Program-made: the position numbers and the translations under genes | Assembly (NCBI RefSeq): GCF_000941055.1 | Contig: NZ_CP007202.1 | Span: 3,084,437-3,148,436, forward strand | Reading direction: 5' to 3' | Source of the DNA: Siansivirga zeaxanthinifaciens CC-SAMT-1 | GTDB taxonomy: Bacteria > Bacteroidota > Bacteroidia > Flavobacteriales > Flavobacteriaceae | Length of the DNA stretch: 64,000 bases | The notes under the pieces: generated by a model | What the model was told of the DNA's origin: nothing | Seen by the model: the letters and a program-made list of their open reading frames with translations, nothing else | Databases searched by the model: none | Shown: in pieces, positions 49,992 through 59,447 of the stretch | Position numbering within the stretch: position 1 is the stretch's first letter | Layout: each line of letters begins with the position of its first letter

Positions 49992-50996
49992 TTGAATTTA
50001 CACGAATATTATATAAACCGATGCCTGGAGATTGCTAAAAATGGTTTGGGTACAACCCGACCAAATCCTATGGTTGGTAGTGTAATTGTTTATAATAATA
50101 AAATTATTGGCGAAGGATTTACAAGTCCGTATGGCGGAAATCACGCCGAAGTAAACGCTATTAATTCTGTTAAGGACCAATCCTTATTAAAAGACGCCAC
50201 CATTTATGTAACCTTAGAGCCTTGTTCGCATTTTGGAAAAACCCCACCATGTAGTGATTTAATAATAAAAAACAAGATTCCTAATGTGGTTATTGGATGT
50301 ATTGACGATAACGAACAAGTAGCCGGAAAAGGCATTAAAAAATTAAAGGAAGCAGGCTGCCATGTGGTTGTTGGTGTTTTGGAGGCTGCTTGCAGAGCAC
50401 ATCATAAACGTTTTTTTACATTTCATAATAAAAAAAGACCTTACATCATTCTAAAATGGGCAGAAACAGTCGATGGATTTATTGCTCCCAAACAAAAATC
50501 TGAACAAAAACCAGTTTGGATTACCAATACCATTTCCAGACAATGGGTACATAAATGGCGAACCGAAGAACAAGCTATTTTAATTGGAACAAATACGGCT
50601 TTACAAGACAATCCTAGTTTAACAGCTCGAGACTGGACCGGCGAAAACCCTACCCGTATTATTATTGATAAGAAACAGAAATTACCTGAAAATTTATCGG
50701 TTTTTAATACCGATGCGAACACGTATTTTATTAGCGAAAAAGAGATGGATTTTTCAAAACAAATAGGTGCTCAAATTTGCGATTTCTTATTCAATAAGCA
50801 TATTAATTCGGTAATTATTGAAGGTGGCTCTAAAACACTACAAACATTTATTGATGAAGATTTATGGGATGAAGCTCGTATTTTTACAGGCCACGTTAAA
50901 TTTAACGACGGTGTGAAAGCGCCAAGCTTTTCTGGTAATTTAATTTCTGAAACTTATATTTTAAAAGACATACTTAAAACATATATTAATGATTAA
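49992..50996 (+). CDS. ribD: Riboflavin biosynthesis deaminase/reductase RibD
   Basis: This 334-residue bifunctional enzyme carries out the second and third steps from GTP to riboflavin. The N-terminal deaminase domain (about 1-145) has the zinc site HAEVNAI and PCSHFGKTPPC. The reductase domain (about 147-334) starts RPYIILKWAETVDGFIAP. The start is TTG at 49992, supported by the family N-terminus HEYYINRCLEIAKNGLGTTRPNP. It overlaps the HAD gene by 8 bp. Confidence 0.96.
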   Translation: MNLHEYYINRCLEIAKNGLGTTRPNPMVGSVIVYNNKIIGEGFTSPYGGNHAEVNAINSVKDQSLLKDATIYVTLEPCSHFGKTPPCSDLIIKNKIPNVVIGCIDDNEQVAGKGIKKLKEAGCHVVVGVLEAACRAHHKRFFTFHNKKRPYIILKWAETVDGFIAPKQKSEQKPVWITNTISRQWVHKWRTEEQAILIGTNTALQDNPSLTARDWTGENPTRIIIDKKQKLPENLSVFNTDANTYFISEKEMDFSKQIGAQICDFLFNKHINSVIIEGGSKTLQTFIDEDLWDEARIFTGHVKFNDGVKAPSFSGNLISETYILKDILKTYIND

Positions 50997-51600
50997 AACA
51001 CTCATTTTCGATTTTGGAAATGTATTCATCAATTTAGATATTGAAGGTGCATCTAACTATGCACTTGAGTCATTTAAAATCAATTCTTTATCGGAAGAAA
51101 TTATAGCATTCAACAGTTTTTACGAACAAGGTTTAATTTCAACAGAAGAATTTATTGAATTTTACTCCGAAAACTTTCCGAATCTTACCACAGAAGAACT
51201 CGTTTACATCTGGAATTACATTTTAAAAGACTTTCCAAAGCACAGACTAGAGTTTCTAAAAAAGTTAAAATCTGAAAAGAAATTTAAACTTATTCTGCTA
51301 AGCAACACCAACGAATTACATATAAATTGGATTAAGGAACACGTACCTTTTTTTACAGAATTTAAAAATTGTTTTGATGCTTTTTATTTATCGCATGAAA
51401 TTAACTTAAGAAAGCCTAACGCCGATATTTTTGAATTTGTATTAAATGAAAATAAGTTGGCTGCCAGCGAATGTTTATTTATTGACGACAATTTAGAAAA
51501 TTGTAAAACAGCAACTAAATTAGGGATTCACATCTGGAACATTCAACCAGAAACCCAAGATGTTTCCAATTTATTTGAAACCAAATCCAGTTTATTTTAA
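50989..51600 (+). CDS. HAD-family hydrolase
   Basis: This 203-residue protein has motif I in FDFGNVFINLD, where the usual second Asp of DxD is replaced by Gly-Asn as in the YihX/haloacid-dehalogenase-like group. Motif II is LLSNTNE and motif IV is FIDDNLENCKTA. A helical cap follows motif I. It likely dephosphorylates a small phosphometabolite; because it overlaps ribD by 8 bp, it could supply the unassigned phosphatase step of riboflavin synthesis, which is inference. Confidence 0.88.
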   Translation: MIKTLIFDFGNVFINLDIEGASNYALESFKINSLSEEIIAFNSFYEQGLISTEEFIEFYSENFPNLTTEELVYIWNYILKDFPKHRLEFLKKLKSEKKFKLILLSNTNELHINWIKEHVPFFTEFKNCFDAFYLSHEINLRKPNADIFEFVLNENKLAASECLFIDDNLENCKTATKLGIHIWNIQPETQDVSNLFETKSSLF

Positions 51601-51605
51601 TCCTT

Positions 51606-52214
51606 TTGGAAGAAAAAGACACATACAAAACAATAGATATAGCATCAGAACCCGTTTTATTTAAAGACAAGAATAGTAAGTTTTTTGGTTATGCCTTTCC
51701 AGTGTTAAACGAAGAAGACATTAAACAACATTTGGAAGCCTTAAAAAAATCACATCATGCTGCCAGACATTGGTGTTATGCCTATCAATTAGGCACAGAA
51801 GTTATTACTTACAGAGCCAATGATGATGGCGAACCCAATAATAGTGCTGGCGCTCCTATTTACGGTCAAATACAATCTTTTGATGTTACCAACATTTTAA
51901 TAGTCGTTGTTCGCTACTTTGGTGGGGTAAAATTAGGGGTTGGCGGTTTAATTAATGCTTATAAAACAACAGCACAATTAGCATTAGAAAACTGTAAAAT
52001 CATTGAAAAAACAATAAGTATTGATTTCTTAATTACTTTCGATTACAAAAATATGAATACCGTTATGAGAGTTATTAAAGAACGCCAGCTCAACATAACG
52101 AATCAGAAATTAGAACTCAATTGTGAAATCACAATTTCGGTAAGAAAAAAAGAAGCGCCAACTATTTTTGAAATCTTCAATCAGCTTTTTGAAATTGAAA
52201 TAAAAACAATTTAG
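51606..52214 (+). CDS. IMPACT/YigZ family protein
   Basis: This 202-residue protein shows the family pattern: FKDKNSKFFGYAFPV, HHAARHWCYAYQLG, NDDGEPNNSAGAPI and VVRYFGGVKLGVGGLINAY, with a C-terminal ferredoxin-like domain (about 135-202). Relatives link to translation control, but the bacterial role is unsettled. The apparent start is TTG at 51606, 5 bp after the HAD gene. Its stop lies 1 bp from that of the convergent thioesterase gene. Confidence 0.9.
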   Translation: MEEKDTYKTIDIASEPVLFKDKNSKFFGYAFPVLNEEDIKQHLEALKKSHHAARHWCYAYQLGTEVITYRANDDGEPNNSAGAPIYGQIQSFDVTNILIVVVRYFGGVKLGVGGLINAYKTTAQLALENCKIIEKTISIDFLITFDYKNMNTVMRVIKERQLNITNQKLELNCEITISVRKKEAPTIFEIFNQLFEIEIKTI

Positions 52215-52215
52215 A

Positions 52216-52614
52216 TTAATTATTGATAGCGTCTAAGATGTACTGAGGCGCCTTAATTGGTTTTAAAGTATTTTTATCTAAAAACACTAAAGTTGTTTCT
52301 GCAGTTGTTAAAAGTTCCCCGTGCTGATTTGTAATTTCATACTCAAATTCAATCTTAACAGAAGGCATTTTTTTTAGTTGAGTTTTTACATTAATTAAGT
52401 CGTCGTAAACAGCTGATTTCTTATAATTTATACTCAATGAAACTACAGGTAGCATCACGCCATTTTCCTCCATCGATTTGTAAGAAATCCCCATGTTTCG
52501 TAACCATTCAATGCGTCCCATCTCTAGATATAATGCGTAATTTCCGTGATAAACAACCCCCATTTGGTCGGTTTCACCATAACGCACTCTTATTTGTATT
52601 TCATCGAATTTCAT
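52216..52614 (-). CDS. Hot-dog fold acyl-CoA thioesterase (YbgC/4-HBT type)
   Basis: This 132-residue protein has the family signature RVRYGETDQMGVVYHGNYALYLE near the N-terminus, where the Asp of ETDQMGVVYH is the catalytic residue and HGNY precedes the central helix. Such enzymes hydrolyse short acyl-CoA or acyl-ACP thioesters. It stands alone on the minus strand between two plus-strand genes and has no close operon partner. Confidence 0.92.
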   Translation of the reverse strand: MKFDEIQIRVRYGETDQMGVVYHGNYALYLEMGRIEWLRNMGISYKSMEENGVMLPVVSLSINYKKSAVYDDLINVKTQLKKMPSVKIEFEYEITNQHGELLTTAETTLVFLDKNTLKPIKAPQYILDAINN

Positions 52615-52807
52615 AACGTATATTGGATATTTTTTTGTAGTTTCGGCTAGAGGATAAACATGAGGAAATTTTTATAAAAATTCAATAGTAAATGATTTTT
52701 TTTTTAAGAATTTTGTTCACATATTTGCCAAACCTAAGATAGAGAAGAAAATCTATTTTTTTTCGCTATAATCAAACTAACAAACCAAAAAAACATAACT
52801 AACAATA

Positions 52808-54235
52808 ATGAGTAGAACTGCGCAATCGGTATGGAATAATTGTCTTGAATTCATAAAGGATAACATTCAACCGCAAGCATACAAAACTTGGTTTGAACCA
52901 ATTGTAGCAGTAAAACTTACTGACAATGCGTTGAGTATTCAAGTACCAAGTAAATTCTTTTATGAATGGCTTGAAGAACATTATGTTAAAATCCTAAAAG
53001 TATCGCTTACCAAAGAGTTGGGTGAAAAAGCCAAATTAGTTTACATTATTAAAATGGAAAACACCTATGGTAATAAACAACCTTTTACCGAAAAAATCCC
53101 AAGTTCTAATAGAAGCGCCGTTAAATCTCAAGAAGTTGACATTCCTTTAAATAATAAAAACCCAGAATTAAGAAATCCTTTTATTATTCCGGGTATAAGA
53201 AATGTAAAAATTGAATCTCAATTAAATCCAAACTATAGTTTTGAAAACTTTTTAGAAGGTGATTCTAACCGCTTAGCCAGAAGTGCCGGTTTAGCTGTTG
53301 CTTCAAAACCTGGAGGCACCTCTTTTAATCCATTACTTATTTTTGGTGGTGTTGGTTTGGGAAAAACTCACTTAGCACATGCTATTGGTGTAGATATTAA
53401 AGACAAATATCCAGAAAAAACGGTTCTATATATTTCTGCTGAAAAATTTACGCAACAATATATTGATTCTGTTAAGAAAAATAATAGAAATGATTTTATT
53501 CATTTTTATCAAATAATTGATGTTTTAATTATTGATGATGTTCAGTTTTTATCTGGTAAAACAGGTACACAAGATGTGTTTTTCCACATTTTCAATCATT
53601 TACATCAAAATGGCAAGCAAGTTATTTTAACCAGTGACAAAGCACCTGTTGATATGCAAGACATAGAGCAACGCTTATTATCTAGGTTTAAATGGGGCTT
53701 ATCGGCAGAACTACAAACACCAGATTTTGAAACGCGTGTTTCTATTCTTAAAAATAAACTATATCGCGATGGTGTTGAAATGCCAGATGATATTGTTGAG
53801 TATGTAGCTAAGAATATTAAAACCAATGTTCGTGAGTTAGAAGGCGCCATCATTTCTTTAATTGCTCAGTCTTCTTTTAACAAAAAAGAAATCACCATAG
53901 ACTTGGCTAGAGTTATTGTAGAAAAGTTTGTAAAAAATACCAAACGCGAAGTTTCAATCGATTATATTCAAAAAGTGGTATCAGACTATTTCCAAATGGA
54001 TATTGAAACGCTGCAATCTAAAACTCGTAAACGTCATATCGTTCAAGCAAGACAATTGGCTATGTTTTTTGCTAAAAAATTTACAAAAGCTTCATTGGCA
54101 AGTATTGGGTCTCAAATAGGAAAACGCGACCACGCTACGGTATTACATGCTTGTAAAACAGTTGATAACTTAACATCAACAGACAAGCAATTCAAAAAAT
54201 ACGTTGAAGATATTACAAAAAAACTGTCTGTTTAA
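52808..54235 (+). CDS. dnaA: Chromosomal replication initiator DnaA
   Basis: This 475-residue protein has the four DnaA domains: an N-terminal DiaA/DnaB-binding domain (about 1-85, WNNCLEFIKDNIQPQAYKTWFEP), a linker (to about 135), the AAA+ domain with Walker A GGVGLGKTHL and Walker B VLIIDDVQFL, and the DNA-binding domain whose signature is GKRDHATVLHACKTV near 445. It binds DnaA boxes at oriC, but no convincing box cluster was seen within 200 bp upstream, in keeping with Bacteroidota, where oriC often lies elsewhere. Confidence 0.98.
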   Translation: MSRTAQSVWNNCLEFIKDNIQPQAYKTWFEPIVAVKLTDNALSIQVPSKFFYEWLEEHYVKILKVSLTKELGEKAKLVYIIKMENTYGNKQPFTEKIPSSNRSAVKSQEVDIPLNNKNPELRNPFIIPGIRNVKIESQLNPNYSFENFLEGDSNRLARSAGLAVASKPGGTSFNPLLIFGGVGLGKTHLAHAIGVDIKDKYPEKTVLYISAEKFTQQYIDSVKKNNRNDFIHFYQIIDVLIIDDVQFLSGKTGTQDVFFHIFNHLHQNGKQVILTSDKAPVDMQDIEQRLLSRFKWGLSAELQTPDFETRVSILKNKLYRDGVEMPDDIVEYVAKNIKTNVRELEGAIISLIAQSSFNKKEITIDLARVIVEKFVKNTKREVSIDYIQKVVSDYFQMDIETLQSKTRKRHIVQARQLAMFFAKKFTKASLASIGSQIGKRDHATVLHACKTVDNLTSTDKQFKKYVEDITKKLSV

Positions 54236-54246
54236 AATCTATTATA

Positions 54247-54699
54247 ATGACTAAAATTCTAATGGTATGCTTGGGCAATATTTGTCGTTCGCCATTAGCA
54301 GAGGGCATTTTACGCTCTAAACTTCCAACTAAAGACTATTTTATAGACTCTGCAGGTACCGGAAACTATCATACAGGAAGTGCTCCCGATAAAAGATCGA
54401 TTGACATTGCTAAAACTTTTGGTTTAAATATTTCAAACCAAAAAGCAAGACAATTTAAGGTTTCAGACTTTGATAATTTCGATTACATTTATGTAATGGA
54501 CGATTCTAACTACGAAAATGTTATTGCCCTAGCAAGAAATGAAAACGATATCAACAAAGTTCAACTTATATTAAATGAAGCGTACCCCAATGAAAATCTA
54601 AATGTTCCAGACCCCTATTATGGCGGAACCGATGGTTTTAAAAATGTATATTTAATGTTGGATGAAGCATGTAATAACATTGCTAAAAAATTAACTTAA
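54247..54699 (+). CDS. Low-molecular-weight protein-tyrosine phosphatase
   Basis: This 150-residue enzyme has the phosphate loop CLGNICRS with nucleophile Cys8 and Arg14, and the general-acid Asp in VPDPYYGG (about 120). Length is typical. It is 11 bp after dnaA, an arrangement common in Flavobacteriia. It may dephosphorylate tyrosine kinases of polysaccharide export or arginine-phosphorylated proteins; the partner is not in the window. Confidence 0.94.
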   Translation: MTKILMVCLGNICRSPLAEGILRSKLPTKDYFIDSAGTGNYHTGSAPDKRSIDIAKTFGLNISNQKARQFKVSDFDNFDYIYVMDDSNYENVIALARNENDINKVQLILNEAYPNENLNVPDPYYGGTDGFKNVYLMLDEACNNIAKKLT

Positions 54700-54705
54700 A
54701 TATAA

Positions 54706-55422
54706 ATGAACACTACAAAAGGCATCTTATACCTTATTCCAACAACTTTAGGAGATAACGACCCGGTTGAAGTGCTACCTGCATCTGTAAATAACGTTAT
54801 TAATACAACCGATACATTTATTGTTGAAAACGATAAAACGGCCCGCCGATTTATTAAACGTATTGCGCCAGATAAATCGCAACCAGCTTTAAAAATGTTT
54901 CTTTTAAACAAATTTACAGACGAAAAAGATTTGCCAAGCTTTTTAGAACCATGTCTTAACGGTATTGATGTTGGGTTGCTTTCTGAAGCTGGATGCCCTG
55001 GTGTTGCCGATCCTGGAGCCGATATAGTTAGCTTGGCTCATCAAAAAAACATAAAAGTTGTTCCTTTAGTTGGTCCTTCTTCCATTTTAATGGCCATGAT
55101 GAGTTCTGGCATGAACGGACAACGATTTGCTTTTAATGGCTATTTACCTATTGATAAAGGGGAACGAAAAACAGAAATAAAACGTTTGGAGCGCTTATCG
55201 TTTGAATTCAATCAATCTCAAATTTTTATTGAAACACCCTACAGAAACAATAAAATGCTGGAAGATTTACATAATTACTTAGAGCAAAACACAAAAATTT
55301 GCGTGGCCTGCGATATCACACTTCCAACAGAATTTATTAAAACCCAAACAGCCGCTCAATGGAAAAAAAATATGGTAGACCTTCATAAAAGACCTACCAT
55401 ATTTATTATTCATAAAAGTTAA
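54706..55422 (+). CDS. RsmI-like SAM-dependent methyltransferase (tetrapyrrole methylase fold)
   Basis: This 238-residue protein belongs to the tetrapyrrole-methylase/RsmI superfamily. Motifs are GILYLIPTTLGD (N-terminal strand), FIVENDKTARRFI, LLSEAGCPGVADPGADIV and VPLVGPSSILMAMMSSG. RsmI 2'-O-methylates C1402 of 16S rRNA. This chain is shorter than classical RsmI (about 280) and has a diverged start, so it may be a paralogue with another target. Its last codons contain the hairpin that ends the convergent gene. Confidence 0.82.
   Translation: MNTTKGILYLIPTTLGDNDPVEVLPASVNNVINTTDTFIVENDKTARRFIKRIAPDKSQPALKMFLLNKFTDEKDLPSFLEPCLNGIDVGLLSEAGCPGVADPGADIVSLAHQKNIKVVPLVGPSSILMAMMSSGMNGQRFAFNGYLPIDKGERKTEIKRLERLSFEFNQSQIFIETPYRNNKMLEDLHNYLEQNTKICVACDITLPTEFIKTQTAAQWKKNMVDLHKRPTIFIIHKS
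55363..55404 (-). terminator. Terminator embedded in the 3' end of the RsmI-like gene
   Basis: Read on the minus strand, an 11-bp stem (AAATATGGTAG / CTACCATATTT, partners at 55394-55404 and 55368-55378) is followed by a run of U residues. It lies 20 bp after the stop of the convergent lysozyme-like gene at 55424, inside codons of the plus-strand gene. Because the stem also forms in the plus RNA, it may serve both genes. Confidence 0.75.
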
Positions 55423-55423
55423 A

Positions 55424-56086
55424 TTACATAGCTTTTGCTTTCCTGTCGGCTTTTAAAAACGATGTATCGTAACCAGCAAATTTTCTCATGTAATGTTCGA
55501 TAGTTGTACCGTAACCATCGCTAAAATTATCTAAGCCGTAACTTCTTAAATATTTTTTAACGCTACCAGCACCAGATAAATGGGCTGCCGCTAAAATACC
55601 GGATTCTGTAATTAGAATTCCATTGATTCGTTTTCCTACGAAGTTTTTAATATCTCTTCGCAAAATCCATTTATTACGTTGTGCATAAGCTATAAAAGCA
55701 CGTTCTTGTAATTCTGGAGTTTTTAAAAACGTATCTGTGTTGTTAATTCCAAGAGCGCGTAAGGTGCCCTTTCCAAATTGATATTTACCTAAATACCCAA
55801 AGGTATTCACGATAAAATAATTTCCTCTAGATTCTTTAAAACCAATGGCTTCTTTGAATCCTACAAAAGATTTTCCTAAATAAGGAGAAAACGCTTTGTT
55901 CACTTCATTCGACGCTAAAACATTATCTTTAATGTTTTCGTCCTGGCTTACAGTATAACATAACTCTATGCCTTTTGTTGAATACTTACCTAAATCTATT
56001 ACTGTTTCCTTTGAAGAAACAGATACAAACAATAGAATACATATTGAAAGTGTTAGTATTAGGTAACTTGCAATACTTTTTCTCAT
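55424..56086 (-). CDS. Membrane-anchored lysozyme-like (transglycosylase SLT-fold) protein
   Basis: The 220-residue product from ATG 56086 has an N-terminal signal or anchor (MRKSIASYLILTLSICILLF). The soluble part contains FKEAIGFKESRGNYFIVNTFGYLGKYQFGKGTLRALGI, close to the glutamate-containing active-site region of lytic transglycosylases (the ES in KESRGNY), and a later alpha-helical AAHLSGAGSVKKYL. Cleavage of peptidoglycan glycan strands is likely but unproven. A GTG at 56107 is an alternative start. Confidence 0.7.
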   Translation of the reverse strand: MRKSIASYLILTLSICILLFVSVSSKETVIDLGKYSTKGIELCYTVSQDENIKDNVLASNEVNKAFSPYLGKSFVGFKEAIGFKESRGNYFIVNTFGYLGKYQFGKGTLRALGINNTDTFLKTPELQERAFIAYAQRNKWILRRDIKNFVGKRINGILITESGILAAAHLSGAGSVKKYLRSYGLDNFSDGYGTTIEHYMRKFAGYDTSFLKADRKAKAM

Positions 56087-56197
56087 AAATTTAAATTTCT
56101 TCAGCACTGATAATTAATATTTTATGCTTGAAAATTTGAGCGTGCAAAATTAGATATTTTTTTTATAATATCAAAATTACTCGTTTATCTACTTTTT

Positions 56198-57109
56198 TTA
56201 ATAGTAGAACGGATGAAATACACACCTATTTTTATTAAATTCTAATGTGGGGAAAGGAATTTTTAAACTATCAAAAACACCAAAAAAGAGTTGAAGTAAT
56301 TTCGAATTTGTTTTAATTGAATTTAAATTAATATCGAAACTCAAATAAAACTGACGTTGTTGCTTAAAAGAATTAAACGCTTCATTTTCTGTATTATTTG
56401 AAGCTGAAATCATGCCATCACCGCCATACCCAATAGCCAAATTTAACCATTTAGGAAAATTAGCATCCTTAAAGAACGCATGTAAATTAAAACTTAACCA
56501 ATAGGTTTGTCCGTTATAATCCTTTAAAAGCTGCTCTAAAAAATCTTGTCCAAGCTTATCTGGATTTAAAGCTGCGTATTTTGTTTGATGAAAAGAAAAC
56601 TTTAAAGCTATACGCTGTTCTTTCCAGAGCAACTCTTGCCCAACGTACAATCCAGCACCCGTCGCATTAGCCAATATATCGGTCCAAGAAAAACCCCATG
56701 CTTTTGAATAACCATCTAAAACTTCAACAGCAGTTAAAAAAGTAAATCCTAAGGTAGCACCATAAATTAACTGATCTTTTTCACTAACACCACTCCAATT
56801 TAATAGCTGCGCACCGTGTTTCCCTAGTTGGTAAGCTGTAAAGGCATGCCCCATTTTATCTAGTTGTAACCATTCATCAGAATCGTTAATAGTATGAAAT
56901 TTCGAGCGTTCGTAATCTGCATACCACAACTGGTTTAATCCAATTAAAGCCCCGGCGGCCAAAGATGCTTCGGTAACAACTACAGCATTGCGTCTTGAAA
57001 TATTTAAAGAATCGCTTGCTGTTAAAAATGTATTTGTTTTTGATTGAGAAAAATAAACTAATGGCAATAAAACAAATAAATAACTAATATGTCTTTTAAA
57101 GCCAACCAC
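56198..57109 (-). CDS. DUF2279 family lipid-bilayer protein (YfiM-like)
   Basis: This 303-residue protein has a signal peptide ending near YFSQ (22) and then the DUF2279 pattern: LNQLWYADYERSKFH, QLDKMGHAFTAYQLG, GATLGFTFLTAVEVLDGYSKAWGFSWTDILANATGAGLYVGQELLW. The family is exported and its role unknown. The start is GTG at 57109, sharing one base with the mltG stop, so it is coupled to mltG and may act in the cell envelope. Confidence 0.85.
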   Translation of the reverse strand: MVGFKRHISYLFVLLPLVYFSQSKTNTFLTASDSLNISRRNAVVVTEASLAAGALIGLNQLWYADYERSKFHTINDSDEWLQLDKMGHAFTAYQLGKHGAQLLNWSGVSEKDQLIYGATLGFTFLTAVEVLDGYSKAWGFSWTDILANATGAGLYVGQELLWKEQRIALKFSFHQTKYAALNPDKLGQDFLEQLLKDYNGQTYWLSFNLHAFFKDANFPKWLNLAIGYGGDGMISASNNTENEAFNSFKQQRQFYLSFDINLNSIKTNSKLLQLFFGVFDSLKIPFPTLEFNKNRCVFHPFYY

Positions 57110-58152
57110 TATTTATTGATGCCTTGAGACGATAGATACTGCTGATATTCTCGAGCATTGGCATTGTGCTGTGCAAGATTTTTAGCAAATTTATGAAAGC
57201 CCACTCGCTTAGCATCGGCAGCAAAATATAAATATTGATGTTTTTCATAATTTAAAACAGCATCAATAGCAGAAATATCGGGCATGGCAATGAGACCTGG
57301 TGGTAAACCCAAATGCTTATAGGTGTTATATGGCGAATCAATCTCTTTATGAATATTTAAAACACGTTTTATAACCGTATTTTTATATTGAGGCAGTTGA
57401 TAAGCAGCAAATTTCAAGGTCGGATCTGCTTGCAAAGGCATCCCAATTCGCAATCTATTCATATAAACACCTGCTATTCTGGGTTGTTCTGAAGCTTGCT
57501 TAGATTCTTCATATACAATGGATGCCAATGTAGCCACCTGATTAGGAGTTAATCCAATGGCATTTGCTTTAGAGATTCGGTTTTCATTCCAAAATCTATG
57601 ATATTCTTTCAACATTCGGTCTCTAAACTGTTCGGCCGGAGTATTCCAAAAAAACTCATAACTATTCGGCAAATACATGGCTAATGCTGTTGCTTTGTTG
57701 AATTTATTTTTAGACAAGAAGGCTTCGTCATTCATAACTTTAAGAAGACTTATGCTATCGGCTTCTATTTGAGAACTAACTCTTCCGGCTAATTTTTCAA
57801 AAGATTCTTGATTGTTAAAAGACAACTTAATAGGCAGGTTATTAGAGCGAATAGAATTAATAATATCGTTATTACTCATACCCTTTTTTATAGCGTAACG
57901 TCCAGCTTTTATGTTAGATGTATATTTTTTCTGTTCTGCTAAATCATCAAAAGAATCAATATCTTTAACTAAAGGTTCTAGTTGTTCTCTTACTACATTG
58001 TAATTAGCATTAGTTGGTATGTAAATATAAGCCGTATCGTTATTAAAAGCCGTATTGGGTTTTAACATCGCTTTATAAACAAAATTCGCAAAATAAGCGG
58101 CCACCAAGAGTCCTAATAGCGCAATCGCTACAAGTATTTTTTTTATATACAT
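57109..58152 (-). CDS. mltG: Endolytic murein transglycosylase MltG
   Basis: This 347-residue protein has one N-terminal membrane helix (about 5-24), a LysM-like region (about 80-105) and the YceG catalytic domain. That domain has the glutamate-rich SIVYEES segment (about 211-217, catalytic Glu), AGVYMNRLRIGMPLQADPT and SPYNTYKHLGLPPGLIAMP. It cuts nascent peptidoglycan and sets glycan strand length. It sits 1 bp from the acetyltransferase gene upstream. Confidence 0.96.
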   Translation of the reverse strand: MYIKKILVAIALLGLLVAAYFANFVYKAMLKPNTAFNNDTAYIYIPTNANYNVVREQLEPLVKDIDSFDDLAEQKKYTSNIKAGRYAIKKGMSNNDIINSIRSNNLPIKLSFNNQESFEKLAGRVSSQIEADSISLLKVMNDEAFLSKNKFNKATALAMYLPNSYEFFWNTPAEQFRDRMLKEYHRFWNENRISKANAIGLTPNQVATLASIVYEESKQASEQPRIAGVYMNRLRIGMPLQADPTLKFAAYQLPQYKNTVIKRVLNIHKEIDSPYNTYKHLGLPPGLIAMPDISAIDAVLNYEKHQYLYFAADAKRVGFHKFAKNLAQHNANAREYQQYLSSQGINK

Positions 58153-58677
58153 TTAATTATTTATAAGCTGAAATAAATATTCGTTTTTAAAAGTTCCGTT
58201 TACCAGGTTCCAATCTTTTTTTAGACCAACGTTTTTAAATCCTTGATTTGAAAACAGTTGAATACTAGCTTGATTTTCTTCTGAAATATTACAATATAAT
58301 TGATGCAATCCTAAATGTGTAAAACTATAATTTATAAGCAATTTAAGCGCCTCTTTACCATAGCCTTTAGCTCTGTTTTTTTCGTCTTTCACTAAAATTC
58401 CTATTCCTGCGCGTTTATTTTTAAAATCGAAATCAAATAAATCTATTAGTCCTAATACTTCATTATCATAATAACAAATCACGAGTCGTAACTGCTTAAC
58501 CTCATAAATATCTTTATGAGCCTGCTCTAAATATTGCTTTATTAAATATCGTGAATAAGGTGTTTGTGTGTTGCTAATTTCCCAAACAGTTTCGTCGTTT
58601 TCAACCACATAAACGAACTCTAAGTCTTCCGGCTCTAAAGCTCTTAAGTAAATATGTTCGCCTTTTAAGGTTATCAT
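58153..58677 (-). CDS. GNAT-family N-acetyltransferase (SpeG/RimJ-like)
   Basis: This 174-residue protein begins ITLKGEHIYLRALEPEDLEFVYVVEND and has the acetyl-CoA loop in KNRAKGYGKEALKLLINY, ending with a typical FSNQGFKNVGLKKDW strand. The layout recalls SpeG polyamine and RimJ/RimL protein acetyltransferases; the acceptor is not known. It overlaps the dapF stop by 4 bp and precedes mltG by 1 bp, forming one operon. Confidence 0.9.
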   Translation of the reverse strand: MITLKGEHIYLRALEPEDLEFVYVVENDETVWEISNTQTPYSRYLIKQYLEQAHKDIYEVKQLRLVICYYDNEVLGLIDLFDFDFKNKRAGIGILVKDEKNRAKGYGKEALKLLINYSFTHLGLHQLYCNISEENQASIQLFSNQGFKNVGLKKDWNLVNGTFKNEYLFQLINN

Positions 58678-59447
58678 ATGCTTCCTTTAAATACAAAAGT
58701 TGCCGGGCCAACAAGCCAAATATTTTTGTAACCATCATTATCTGCATCAAAAGCTACCTGTAATTCGCCGCCTTCTACTTGAAGTTTAATGCGGTTTTTA
58801 TCGGTTTCACCTAAAGCATGCATGGCTATGGCTACAGCAGTCACGCCAGTACCACATGACAAAGTTTCATCTTCTACCCCACGTTCGTAAGTTCTCACCC
58901 GAAAAACGTCATTAGTAATTTTTTTTACAAAATTCACATTACTACCAGCTTCATTATAAGGAGCTCCATATCGAATTTTAGCGCCTTTGGTTTTAATATC
59001 AAAGTCTTCTATTTCGGTTTCAAATTGAACATGATGTGGAGAACCTGTGTTTAAAAAAACATGGCTATCAAATTTCTCAACCCTTTGTACATTTTGCATT
59101 TGCAACTCGACAATACCCTTATTAATTGTCGCATGATGCAAACCATCTATGGCTTCAAAAACAGCTTTATTTGAAATAACGTCTAAATCTTTTGCAAAAG
59201 CTACCAGACAACGACCGCCATTTCCACACATGGTACTTTCATTTCCATCGGCATTGTAATAAACCATTTTGAAATCGTATTCGGGATGATTTTCTAGTAA
59301 AATGAGTCCGTCTGCACCTATGCCAAAACGTCGGTCACATAAAAAAGCGATGTGTTTGGTATCTTTTTTGTTGAATGTTTGTTGACGATTATCAATCATC
59401 ACAAAATCATTTCCTGTTCCTTGATATTTATAAAAAGTTTGTTGCAT
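58674..59447 (-). CDS. dapF: Diaminopimelate epimerase
   Basis: This 257-residue enzyme turns LL- into meso-diaminopimelate for peptidoglycan and lysine. Conserved parts are YQGTGNDFVMIDNR (9-22), the active-site cysteine pair in TMCGNGGRC and SCGTGVTAVA, and VRTYERGVEDET. It leads the run dapF, acetyltransferase, mltG and DUF2279, a cell-wall group, with dapA at 41289 serving the same pathway. Confidence 0.97.
   Translation of the reverse strand: MQQTFYKYQGTGNDFVMIDNRQQTFNKKDTKHIAFLCDRRFGIGADGLILLENHPEYDFKMVYYNADGNESTMCGNGGRCLVAFAKDLDVISNKAVFEAIDGLHHATINKGIVELQMQNVQRVEKFDSHVFLNTGSPHHVQFETEIEDFDIKTKGAKIRYGAPYNEAGSNVNFVKKITNDVFRVRTYERGVEDETLSCGTGVTAVAIAMHALGETDKNRIKLQVEGGELQVAFDADNDGYKNIWLVGPATFVFKGSI

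Noticed and set aside
52615-52807. Possible replication origin upstream of dnaA
   Set aside because: Only one weak partial match to a DnaA box (TTATCC inside GTTTATCCTC, minus strand) and no AT-rich repeat array; dnaA is often not at oriC in Bacteroidota.
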